Part shown: piece by piece, positions 28,080-36,280 of the stretch | Layout: every line of letters starts with the position of its first letter | Numbering within the stretch: the first letter of the stretch is position 1 | Source: Actinobacteria bacterium HGW-Actinobacteria-5 | GTDB lineage: Bacteria; Actinomycetota; Actinomycetes; Propionibacteriales; Propionibacteriaceae | NCBI GenBank assembly: GCA_002843035.1 | Contig: PHEV01000007.1 | Location: 1-41,567 of the forward strand | Length of the DNA stretch: 41,567 nt | Direction of reading: 5' to 3' | Position numbers and translations under genes: made by a program | Notes under the pieces: model-generated | Seen by the model: only the letters and a program-made list of their open reading frames with translations | Databases searched by the model: none | What the model was told of the DNA's origin: nothing

Positions 28080-29018
28080 TCAGTTCATCACCTCGGGGTC
28101 GCCCACCAGTTCCATCGGACGGCGGGCGTTGCGCAGGCTGTCCACGGTCAGCACGATCAGGGCCACCCAGACCAGGCCGAACCCGATCCAGCGGGACGTG
28201 GGCATGGCCTCGTGGTTCACCCAGACCCCGATCGAGAACTGGATCAACGGGGTGAGGTACTGGATCAGCCCCATCATGCTCAACGGGATCCGGGCGGACG
28301 CGGCCGCGAACAGCAGCAGCGGGATGGCGGTGACCACGCCGGCGAGGCTGAGCCCGATGGTCAGCCCCGGCCCGTGGGCGAGGTAGCTGCTCGTCCCCGA
28401 CACCTGCAGCCAGACCAGGAAAGCCAGGGCGACCGGCGCCAGGATGGCGGTCTCGATGGTCAGCCCGACCAGCGGCGTCACCCGTCCGCCCACCTGCTTC
28501 TTGACCAGCCCATACAGCCCGAAGGACGCGGCCAGCGACAGCGCCACCCAGGGGATCTGCCCGTAGCCCACGGCGATCACCACGACCGCGAGCGAACCCA
28601 CGCCGAGGGCCAGCTTCTGGGCGGTACGCAGGCGTTCGTGCAGCACCACCACGGCGAGCGTGACGGTCACCAGCGGGTTGATGAAGTAGCCCAGCGCCGC
28701 ATCGACGACGTGGTCATTCAGCACGCCCCAGACGTAGATCGACCAGTTCAGGGTGACCAGCACGCCTGCGCCGGTCAGCCCCCAGAACAGCCTGCGGTCC
28801 GCGAGCACCTCGCGCAGGTGGCTCCACTCCCGCCACACGAGGACGCCGGCGAGGCAGAACACGAACGTCCAGAACACGCGATGACCGATGATCTCGAACG
28901 CGCCGGCCGCCGACAGCGCCTCGAAGTAGAGCGGGAACGAGCCCCACAGGAAGTACGCGGCGAAGGCGAACGCCAGCCCACGCGAGTCGAGCGCGGCGGA
29001 GTCTGGACGATCAGGCAC
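28080..29018 (-). CDS. rarD: EamA-family transporter RarD
   Basis: AFAAYFLWGSFPLYFEALSAAGAFEIIGHRVFWTFVFC; start chosen at GTG 6 nt after TAGGGT. Confidence 0.9.
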   Translation of the reverse strand: MPDRPDSAALDSRGLAFAFAAYFLWGSFPLYFEALSAAGAFEIIGHRVFWTFVFCLAGVLVWREWSHLREVLADRRLFWGLTGAGVLVTLNWSIYVWGVLNDHVVDAALGYFINPLVTVTLAVVVLHERLRTAQKLALGVGSLAVVVIAVGYGQIPWVALSLAASFGLYGLVKKQVGGRVTPLVGLTIETAILAPVALAFLVWLQVSGTSSYLAHGPGLTIGLSLAGVVTAIPLLLFAAASARIPLSMMGLIQYLTPLIQFSIGVWVNHEAMPTSRWIGFGLVWVALIVLTVDSLRNARRPMELVGDPEVMN

Positions 29019-29074
29019 GCGCACACCCTAGGCCAGGACGCCCGACGTCCCTACTGGTGCCCGCCCCGCTGGGA

Positions 29075-29728
29075 TCAGGCCAGGAAGCCGACCAGCAGGC
29101 GGTTGTACTCAGCGGGCGCCTCCAGGCTGGGGTTCGCGGCCGCGCCGGCGAGTTCCTCGAGCCGGGCGTCCGGCAGCTGCGCAACCAGCTGGCGTGCCGC
29201 AGGCAGGCCCGGGTCCGCCGCTCCGGCAACCACCAGCACCGGGACGTTGAGCTGGTTCAGCCGGCTGCCGAAGTCGGCGGTGGCGATCAACTCGAGAGCC
29301 CGGATCAGGTCGTCCTTGGTGGCGCCACTGTCGGCGAGCGCCTTGTTCGGCATCACCCGGATCAGCGACTTCTGCAGCCGCAGGGCCAGCTTCCCCGGAG
29401 CGGCGAAGGCCCCGGACAGCACCAGGCCAGCGACGCGATCAGCGTCGGACGCCGCAACCTGCAGCGCCACCATCGCGCCGAGCTGGTGACCGACCAGCAC
29501 CGCCTGCTGGATCCCGTAGCGGTCGAGCGTGCTGACCACTTCGGCCGCGGCGAGGCTCAGCGACAGCTCGCCGGGACGCCCGGGACGCAACCCGGCCAGC
29601 CAGGGTGCGATCACCTGGCGTTCCGCGCCCGACGCGCCGACCGCCTCCACCTGCGACTGCCACATCTGGGGCGTGAACCCCGCCGAATGCAGGAAGACGA
29701 CCGGCGTCGGCCGGACCTGGTCGGACAT
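29075..29728 (-). CDS. Alpha/beta-fold hydrolase-like protein with non-canonical nucleophile elbow
   Basis: PVVFLHSAGFTPQMW..., AVLVGHQLGAMVALQVAASDADRVAGLVLSG; ATGA overlap with ileS stop. Confidence 0.8.
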   Translation of the reverse strand: MSDQVRPTPVVFLHSAGFTPQMWQSQVEAVGASGAERQVIAPWLAGLRPGRPGELSLSLAAAEVVSTLDRYGIQQAVLVGHQLGAMVALQVAASDADRVAGLVLSGAFAAPGKLALRLQKSLIRVMPNKALADSGATKDDLIRALELIATADFGSRLNQLNVPVLVVAGAADPGLPAARQLVAQLPDARLEELAGAAANPSLEAPAEYNRLLVGFLA

Positions 29729-32700
29729 CAGGGCTGCTCGACGCGCGTGACCGCGAACCGGAAGCCCAGGTCTTCGTCGGCGAACCAGCCGTCGGCGGGC
29801 TCCGCCTCGCTCACCTCGAGCGCGAGCACCTCGTCCCCGATCAGGGCGGTGTGGGTGCGCAGGGCCGCGGCCGTGTCGGCGTCCGATGCCGCCCAGGTGA
29901 GCCGGATCCGGTCGGAGACCTCGAAGCCGGACGTCTTGCGCGCCTCCTGCACCGCACGGATGAACTCCCGCGCAACGCCAGCCTGGACCAGTTCGGGGGT
30001 GAGCTCGAGATCGAGGGCTACGGTCTCGCCCTGCTCGTTCACCACCGACCAGCCCTCGCGCGGGCGCTCGGAGACGATCACGTCCTCAGGGCTCACCTCT
30101 ACTTCGCCCAGGTCGGTGACCAGCACGTACGCCTTTCCGTGGGTGGCCAGGTCGGCGGCGAGCACCGCAGCGTCGGCGGACGCGATCGCGCCCGCCACCA
30201 GCGGGGTCTGTTTGCCGAACCGCTTCCCGAGCGCCCGGAAGTTGCCCTTGGCGGAGTGGTCGACCAGGTCACCAGCGGACGCGAACGACTCCACCCGCTC
30301 GACGTTCAGCTCGGCCATCACCTCGGCACGCAGCTCGGCGTCCAGCAGAGCGAACGCGCTGGACGGGATCAACGCCCTGCCGAGCGGCTGCCGCGTCTTC
30401 ACCTTCGCCTCGGAGCGCGCCGAGCGGCCCAGTTCGACGATCCGGCGGGTCAGCTGCATCGCCTCGTCGAGCCGGTCGTCGATCGCCGCCTCATCGGCGA
30501 GCGGCCACTCGGCCAGGTGCACCGACGCCGGGGCATCGGGGTCGGTGGCGACCACGAGGTCCTGCCACACCCGCTCGGTCAGGAACGGCACCAGTGGCGC
30601 CATCAGCCGGGTGACGACGTGGATCGTGTCGTGCAGGGTCTGCAGCGCGCCGGCGTCCCCGTCCCAGAACCGGCGCCGCGAGCGCCGCACGTACCAGTTC
30701 GACAGGTCGTCGACGAAGCTCGCCAGCAGCGCGCCGGCACGCTGGGTGTCGAAGTCCTCCAGCGCGGCGGTCACCTGCCGGACGAGGTCGTTGCGGGCGC
30801 TGACCAGCCACCGGTCGAGGACGTGGGACGGCCCTTCGCGATGGCCCGCTGGTTCCGCGTCACCGAGGGCGGGCGACCAGTTGTTCGCCCGCGCGTACAG
30901 GCTCTGGAAGGCAACCGTGTTCAGGTAGGTCATCAGCACCTTGCGGACGGTCTCCTGGATGGTCTGGTGGCCCACCCGCCGGGAAGCCCAGGGCGAACCG
31001 CCGGCCGCCATGAACCAGCGCACCGCGTCGGCGCCGTGGGTGTCCATCAGCGGGATCGGCTCCAGGATGTTGCCCAGGTGCTTGCTCATCTTGCGTCCGT
31101 CCTCGGCCAGGATGTGGCCCAGGCAGAGCACGTTCTTGTACGAGGACTGGTCGAACACCAGCGTGCCGACGGCCATCAGCGAGTAGAACCAGCCGCGGGT
31201 CTGGTCGATCGCCTCGCAGATGAAGTCGGCGGGGTAGGCGGCGCCGAACTCGTCTGCGGAACCCTCGGCCCACGGGTAACCCCACTGGGCGAACGGCATC
31301 GAGCCGCTGTCGAACCAGGCGTCGATCACCTCGGGAACCCTCTGCGCGGTCTGCTGGCAGTTCGGGCAGGCGAAGGTCACTTCGTCGACGAACGGACGGT
31401 GCGGGTCGAGCTCGGCGTAGTCGCGTCCGGTCAGTTCGGACAGTTCCGCGCGCGAACCCACGCAGGTCTGGTGGCCGGCAGGGCAGCGCCAGATCGGCAG
31501 CGGCGTGCCCCAGTAGCGCGAGCGGGACAGTGCCCAGTCGATGTTGTTGTTCAGCCAGTCGCCGTAGCGCCCCCACTTGATGTGCTCGGGGTACCAGTTG
31601 GTGGCCTTGTTCTCGCGCAGCAGCGCGTCCTTGATCTGGGTGGTGCGGATGTACCAGGACGGCTGGGCGTAGTACAGCAGCGGGGTGTGGCAACGCCAGC
31701 AGTGCGGGTAGGAGTGCTCGTAGGGCTGCACCCGAAACATCAGGCCGCGCTGGCGGAGGTTGTCGATGATCACCTTGTCGGCGGTCTTGAAGAACAGCCC
31801 CCCGACGAGGTCGAGGTCGGGTTCGAAGGTGCCGTCGGCCCGCACCGGGTTGACCATCGGCAGCCCGTAGGCGCGGCACAGCTCCATGTCGACCTCGCCG
31901 AAGGCGGGTGCCTCGTGGACGACGCCGGTGCCGTCCTCGGTGGTCACGAAGTCGGCCAGCAGTACCTGGTGGGTGCCGCCGATGACGTCCGGGAACTCGA
32001 CCAGGTCGAGCGGGCGGGCGTAGCTCCAGAACTCCATCTCCTTGCCGGTGAAGGTCTGGCCGAGCCGCCAGCCCTCGCCCAGCACCTTCTCCGCCAGAGC
32101 TTCGGCGAGCACCAGTGACTCGGAGTCGTTGCTGGCCACGACATAGGTGACGTCGGGGTGGACGGCGGCCGCGGTGTTGCTCACCAACGTCCACGGCGTG
32201 GTCGTCCACACCAGCAGGGATGCCTTGCCCGCCAACGGGCCGGACGTGAGCGGGAACCGGACGTAGACCGAGTCCTCCTTCACGTCCTCGTAGCCCTGGG
32301 CGAGCTCGTGGTCGCTCAGGGTGGTGCCGCAGCGGGGGCAGTAGGGCGCGACCCGGTAGTCCTCGACCAGCAGGCCCTTGGAGTGGATCTGCTTCAGCGC
32401 CCACCAGACCGACTCGACGAAGCTCGGATCCATCGTCCAGTAGGCCTCGTCCAGGTTCACCCAGTAGCCCATCCGGTGGGTGAGTTCGGTGAACGCGTCC
32501 ACGTGCCGGGAGACGGACTCGCGGCACTTCGCGTTGAACGCCTCCACGCCGTAGGCCTCGATGTCGGGCTTGCCGTTGAAGCCGAGTTCCTTCTCGACGG
32601 CGAGTTCGACGGGAAGGCCGTGGCAGTCCCAGCCGGCCTTGCGGTCGACGCGGAAGCCCTGCATGGTCTTGAACCGCGGGAACACGTCCTTGAACACCCG

Positions 32701-32916
32701 GGCCTCGATGTGGTGGGTGCCGGGCATGCCGTTGGCGGTGGGCGGGCCCTCGTAGAACGTCCAGGGACGCCCGCCCTCGGTGCGCCTCAGCGAAGCCGAG
32801 AAGGTGTCGTTGGCCGCCCAGAAGTCGAGGATCTCGCGCTCCATGGCGGGCAGGTCGAGCATCGGGGGTACGGCGCGGTAGGTCCGGCGCACGTCGGGGG
32901 CCGAATCGGTGGTCAT
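29728..32916 (-). CDS. ileS: Isoleucyl-tRNA synthetase
   Basis: GMPGTHHIEARVFKDVFPRFKTMQGFRVDRKAGWDCHGLPVELAVEKELG; KMSKHLGN. Confidence 0.97.
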   Translation of the reverse strand: MTTDSAPDVRRTYRAVPPMLDLPAMEREILDFWAANDTFSASLRRTEGGRPWTFYEGPPTANGMPGTHHIEARVFKDVFPRFKTMQGFRVDRKAGWDCHGLPVELAVEKELGFNGKPDIEAYGVEAFNAKCRESVSRHVDAFTELTHRMGYWVNLDEAYWTMDPSFVESVWWALKQIHSKGLLVEDYRVAPYCPRCGTTLSDHELAQGYEDVKEDSVYVRFPLTSGPLAGKASLLVWTTTPWTLVSNTAAAVHPDVTYVVASNDSESLVLAEALAEKVLGEGWRLGQTFTGKEMEFWSYARPLDLVEFPDVIGGTHQVLLADFVTTEDGTGVVHEAPAFGEVDMELCRAYGLPMVNPVRADGTFEPDLDLVGGLFFKTADKVIIDNLRQRGLMFRVQPYEHSYPHCWRCHTPLLYYAQPSWYIRTTQIKDALLRENKATNWYPEHIKWGRYGDWLNNNIDWALSRSRYWGTPLPIWRCPAGHQTCVGSRAELSELTGRDYAELDPHRPFVDEVTFACPNCQQTAQRVPEVIDAWFDSGSMPFAQWGYPWAEGSADEFGAAYPADFICEAIDQTRGWFYSLMAVGTLVFDQSSYKNVLCLGHILAEDGRKMSKHLGNILEPIPLMDTHGADAVRWFMAAGGSPWASRRVGHQTIQETVRKVLMTYLNTVAFQSLYARANNWSPALGDAEPAGHREGPSHVLDRWLVSARNDLVRQVTAALEDFDTQRAGALLASFVDDLSNWYVRRSRRRFWDGDAGALQTLHDTIHVVTRLMAPLVPFLTERVWQDLVVATDPDAPASVHLAEWPLADEAAIDDRLDEAMQLTRRIVELGRSARSEAKVKTRQPLGRALIPSSAFALLDAELRAEVMAELNVERVESFASAGDLVDHSAKGNFRALGKRFGKQTPLVAGAIASADAAVLAADLATHGKAYVLVTDLGEVEVSPEDVIVSERPREGWSVVNEQGETVALDLELTPELVQAGVAREFIRAVQEARKTSGFEVSDRIRLTWAASDADTAAALRTHTALIGDEVLALEVSEAEPADGWFADEDLGFRFAVTRVEQP

Positions 32917-32924
32917 CTGGCGTC

Positions 32925-33093
32925 CTTCTTCGTCTTCTCGTCCGACGAAGGGACGAGCGCGAGCCCGCGGTACCACCCTTCTTGGGCGTCCGGGGACGCC
33001 CCACTTCGTTGCGCCGCGGCCGGGTCTAGTGGGAGCTCGCGCTCTGTTCTTCCGGCAGCTCCGGGGTGATCGCCCCATCAGTGCCCTGCGGAC
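32925..33093 (-). promoter_or_regulatory. Ile T-box riboswitch upstream of ileS (actinobacterial, probably translational)
   Basis: T-box core GAAGGGTGGTACCGCGGGC (plus 32963-32981); candidate specifier ATC in GGCGATCACCCCGG (33070-33068); possible -10 TAAGCT 33105-33100. Confidence 0.88.
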
Positions 33094-33150
33094 CCGCACA
33101 GCTTACGCTGGCCCGGCGGTGCCTCCAAGCGCACCCGCGCTGGACCAAGT

Positions 33151-33210
33151 TGGGGACGGTTCCGAACTCGGTCCGCTCCACGCTGGACCGAGTTCGGAAC
33201 CGTCCCCAAT
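33151..33210. repeat. REP-like locus C: perfect 25-bp inverted repeat with GGGGACGGTTC core
   Basis: TTGGGGACGGTTCCGAACTCGGTCC (33151-33175) / GGACCGAGTTCGGAACCGTCCCCAA (33186-33210). Confidence 0.8.
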
Positions 33211-33340
33211 CTGGTCCGCCCCAGCGCACCGTGGCCGGACAAGACAGGACCCGGACGGTCCAGCCCGTCCGGGTCCAACGCCGAGGCGGCGGCGGCGAGG
33301 AGGTGGCGCTCGCCGCACGCTTCGGTTGCCTGTCAGCCGC

Positions 33341-33724
33341 TCAGCTGCCCGACTCGCCCTCACCCTCCGGCTTGGGGGACTCGGGCTGCGGCGGGGTGGG
33401 CGCCGGCGGCGTCCACTCGTTCGTGACGGGGCCGCTGCTGCCGAGCAGGGCCGCCTTGCGGGTCATATAGTCCTCGACCTCGATCTCGCCCCTGGCGAGC
33501 CGCTCGTCGAGGATCTGCAGGGCCGGGGGCATCGGCGGACGGTGGTAGTGACCCATCGGGCCGGGCACACCGGGACCGAACTTCTTGCCCTTGGCCTTCT
33601 TGACCAGGAAGAGCACGAACAGGGCGATCAGGGTGAGCACCACGAGGGTGCCGATGAACCCCGTGAAGCCCCACAGCAGGTTGCCGCCGTACATGCCGCC
33701 CCCTGGACCGGGGAAATGACGCAT
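33341..33724 (-). CDS. SHOCT-domain small membrane protein
   Basis: Single TM, then ALQILDERLARGEIEVEDYMTRKAAL; GGAGG RBS. Confidence 0.85.
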   Translation of the reverse strand: MRHFPGPGGGMYGGNLLWGFTGFIGTLVVLTLIALFVLFLVKKAKGKKFGPGVPGPMGHYHRPPMPPALQILDERLARGEIEVEDYMTRKAALLGSSGPVTNEWTPPAPTPPQPESPKPEGEGESGS

Positions 33725-33857
33725 TCGAACCTCCTTGGATGACTCAGTGCCACCAATCATGCGTCCGTGACCTGTGCCGAGGCTGTGAGTACCTGAGAGT
33801 CAGGTCACAGGCTGCCGAACACGGCCTAGTGTGGCCCTTCGCGCGGTGGGGCGTAAG

Positions 33858-34412
33858 TCACTGCCCGGGTGACACCACCTCGATTGCGCAGGCCGCAGGC
33901 GCCGGATCGGGCGGCTCGACGGCGAAGACGGACGGACGCAGCGTCTCCGGCAGCGCCTCCCACTGGCGGCGCCGTTCGGTGCCCGCATTGAAGTCCTGCT
34001 CGCACGGTGCACTGTTCGACGTGATCGCCTCGGCGGCCAGCGCTGCGGCGTCCGTGGCGAGCCGGGAATCATCGACGCTCGCCGCGGCACTGGCCGCGGC
34101 CCGGAAGGCGGTGGCCAATGCCCGGTACCCATCGTCCTGGGCGTCCCGCGCGGACAACTGGGCCTCGAAGGCGGCCTCCCGGCAGGCGTCCACATCCCCG
34201 GAGCCGTCCGCCCAGGCGCGGGCAGCGGTCAGCGCAGCCAGAACCCGCGCGTCGGCGCCCTGCTCGCCGAAGCCGGACAGGGCCCGAGCGGCGCTCTCGG
34301 CGGCCCAGCCGGTGAGGTGGCGGTCACCGTTCACCTCGTCCCGGTCGTGACCCGGGATGAAGGCGTCCGCCGGGATCACGCCGGTGGAGCTGGGTGTGTC
34401 GGTGTCGTTCAT
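33858..34412 (-). CDS. Imm-5-like (putative immunity protein) Ala-rich helical protein
   Basis: DRHLTGWAAESAARALSGF...ALTAARAWADGSGDVDACREAAFEAQLSARDAQDDGYRALATAFRAAASAAAS. Confidence 0.6.
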   Translation of the reverse strand: MNDTDTPSSTGVIPADAFIPGHDRDEVNGDRHLTGWAAESAARALSGFGEQGADARVLAALTAARAWADGSGDVDACREAAFEAQLSARDAQDDGYRALATAFRAAASAAASVDDSRLATDAAALAAEAITSNSAPCEQDFNAGTERRRQWEALPETLRPSVFAVEPPDPAPAACAIEVVSPGQ

Positions 34413-35269
34413 CAGCGCTCCTGCCCCGCCAGAACCTGCTCGATCGCGAGGGCCACTCCGTCGCAGTCGTTGGACGTGGTCACCCAGGACGCCACGGCCT
34501 TCGCCTCTGGCACGGCGTTGCCCATTGCGACACCCAGGCCGGCCCAGGCCAGCAGCTCGACGTCGTTCTTCGCGTCGCCGGCGGCGAGCACGTGGTCCGC
34601 GTCCACCCCGAGCAGGTCGCACAGCCGGGCGACGCCACTCGCCTTGGTCACGCCGGCGCCGGCGACCTCCAGGAACGGAGCCTTTGAGGTGGTGGCGTGG
34701 AAGCCGTCCAGGCCCGACGCGTCCAGCACCTCGAGCAGGGCGTCGGCAGTCAGTTCGGGATGGCGGACGGTGAGCTTCAGCGTCGGCTCGGTCACCAGGT
34801 CGGCGAGGCTCCTGGTCTCGACCCTCCAGAAGCCGAGTTCGCGCGGCGTGAGCAGGTCGAGGTAGCCGGGCTCGGCGGCGTGCCGGGTGCCCCGGTCGCG
34901 GACGGCGGAGAAGCGGACGCCCTCCAGTTCGGCCGTGAGGTGGGCCACGATGTCGGCGATCGCCGCGGGGGCGAGGAACTCCTCGAAGAGCACCTCGCCG
35001 CTGGGCAGGTCGACTGCGATGGCACCGTTGCTGCCGACCACGTGGGTCAGGCCGCAGGGCTCGAGCGCGTCGGGGATCTGGGTGATCTGGCGGCCGGTTG
35101 CGGCCACCACCCACAGGCCGGCGTTGACGGCGGCCCCGATCGCGTCGGCGGTGCGGGCACTGAGCCGCTCGCGCGAGTCGATCAGGGTGCCGTCGATGTC
35201 ACTGGCGACGAGCCGGATCGGGCGCGTCGGGGTCGGACGGTCGGCTCGGGTGGCGGTGCTTGCGGTCAT
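34412..35269 (-). CDS. Cof-type HAD-IIB phosphatase
   Basis: IRLVASDIDGTLIDSRERLS; LGVDADHVLAAGDAKNDVELLAWAGLGVAMGNA. Confidence 0.9.
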   Translation of the reverse strand: MTASTATRADRPTPTRPIRLVASDIDGTLIDSRERLSARTADAIGAAVNAGLWVVAATGRQITQIPDALEPCGLTHVVGSNGAIAVDLPSGEVLFEEFLAPAAIADIVAHLTAELEGVRFSAVRDRGTRHAAEPGYLDLLTPRELGFWRVETRSLADLVTEPTLKLTVRHPELTADALLEVLDASGLDGFHATTSKAPFLEVAGAGVTKASGVARLCDLLGVDADHVLAAGDAKNDVELLAWAGLGVAMGNAVPEAKAVASWVTTSNDCDGVALAIEQVLAGQER

Positions 35270-35318
35270 TCGGCTCACTTTCTTCGTCGGCCGCTGGCGC
35301 GCCCGGCATCGAGACCCG

Positions 35319-35918
35319 CTAGGCGGTCAACTGACGACGGCCCTGGAAGGCGCGGCCGAGCGTCACCTCGTCCGCGTACTCGAGGTCACCGCCCACCGGC
35401 AGGCCACTGGCGAGCCGGGAGACAGTCACGCCCATCGGGATCAGCAGCCGCGAGATGAACGTGGCGGTCGCCTCGCCCTCCAGATTGGGATCGGTAGCCA
35501 GAATAACCTCCGTCACGGTGCCGTCCGCGAGTCGCTTGCAGAGCTCGCTGATCCGCAGGTCGGCCGGGCCGACGTTGTCGATCGGGCTGATCGCGCCGCC
35601 GAGCACGTGGTAGAGCCCGCGGAACTCGTGCGTCCGCTCGATCGCCATCACGTCCTTGGACTCCTCGACCACGCAGATCGCGGTGCGGTCGCGGCGCGCG
35701 TCGCGACAGATCCGGCAGGTCTCCTCCTCGGAGATGTTGAAGCACACCTCGCAGAAGCGCACCTTCTCGGTGACCTCGCGCAGGGTCGCCGCCAGCCGTT
35801 CCACATCGGCCTTGTCGGTCTGCAGGATGTGGAACGCGATCCGCTGCGCGCCCTTCGGACCGATCCCGGGCAGCCTGCCCAGCTCGTCGATCAGGTCCTG
35901 GATCGGGCCTTCGTACAC
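35319..35918 (-). CDS. recR: Recombination mediator RecR
   Basis: [32 protein letters not shown]; four-Cys zinc motif. Confidence 0.97.
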   Translation of the reverse strand: MYEGPIQDLIDELGRLPGIGPKGAQRIAFHILQTDKADVERLAATLREVTEKVRFCEVCFNISEEETCRICRDARRDRTAICVVEESKDVMAIERTHEFRGLYHVLGGAISPIDNVGPADLRISELCKRLADGTVTEVILATDPNLEGEATATFISRLLIPMGVTVSRLASGLPVGGDLEYADEVTLGRAFQGRRQLTA

Positions 35919-36230
35919 CTACAAGTCCAGCTCGGGCATGGGCGGCATGGTCGCCTGCGCCAGCGCCATCGCCTGGTGGTTGGCGTCGCGCACGGCGGCG
36001 ACGATCAGGTCGGCCAGGGTCTCGGTGTCCTCGGGGTCGCAGGCCTCGGGCTTGATCACCAGGCCGACGAGCTCGCCGGTGCCGGTGAGGGTGGCCTCGA
36101 CGAGGTCGCCGCCGGCGGTGCCCTTCACGGTCTTGGCTGCGAGCGCGGCCTGCGCCTGCTCCAGCTGGTCCTGCATCGCCTGCGCCTGGGCCATCAGGCC
36201 CTGCAGGTCGATGCTGCCGGGATCGAACAT
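35919..36230 (-). CDS. YbaB/EbfC-family nucleoid-associated protein
   Basis: LQGLMAQAQAMQDQLEQAQAALAAKTVKGTAGGDLVEATLTGTGELVGLVI; between dnaX and recR. Confidence 0.95.
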   Translation of the reverse strand: MFDPGSIDLQGLMAQAQAMQDQLEQAQAALAAKTVKGTAGGDLVEATLTGTGELVGLVIKPEACDPEDTETLADLIVAAVRDANHQAMALAQATMPPMPELDL

Positions 36231-36280
36231 CGTGTGCTCCTCAGTTGTGCAGGCTGTTCATCGTAGTTGGGAAGGGTCGT

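Noticed and set aside
29851-32118. 755-aa plus-strand ORF
   Set aside because: Antisense to ileS, whose synthetase motifs are intact; low-complexity shadow translation.
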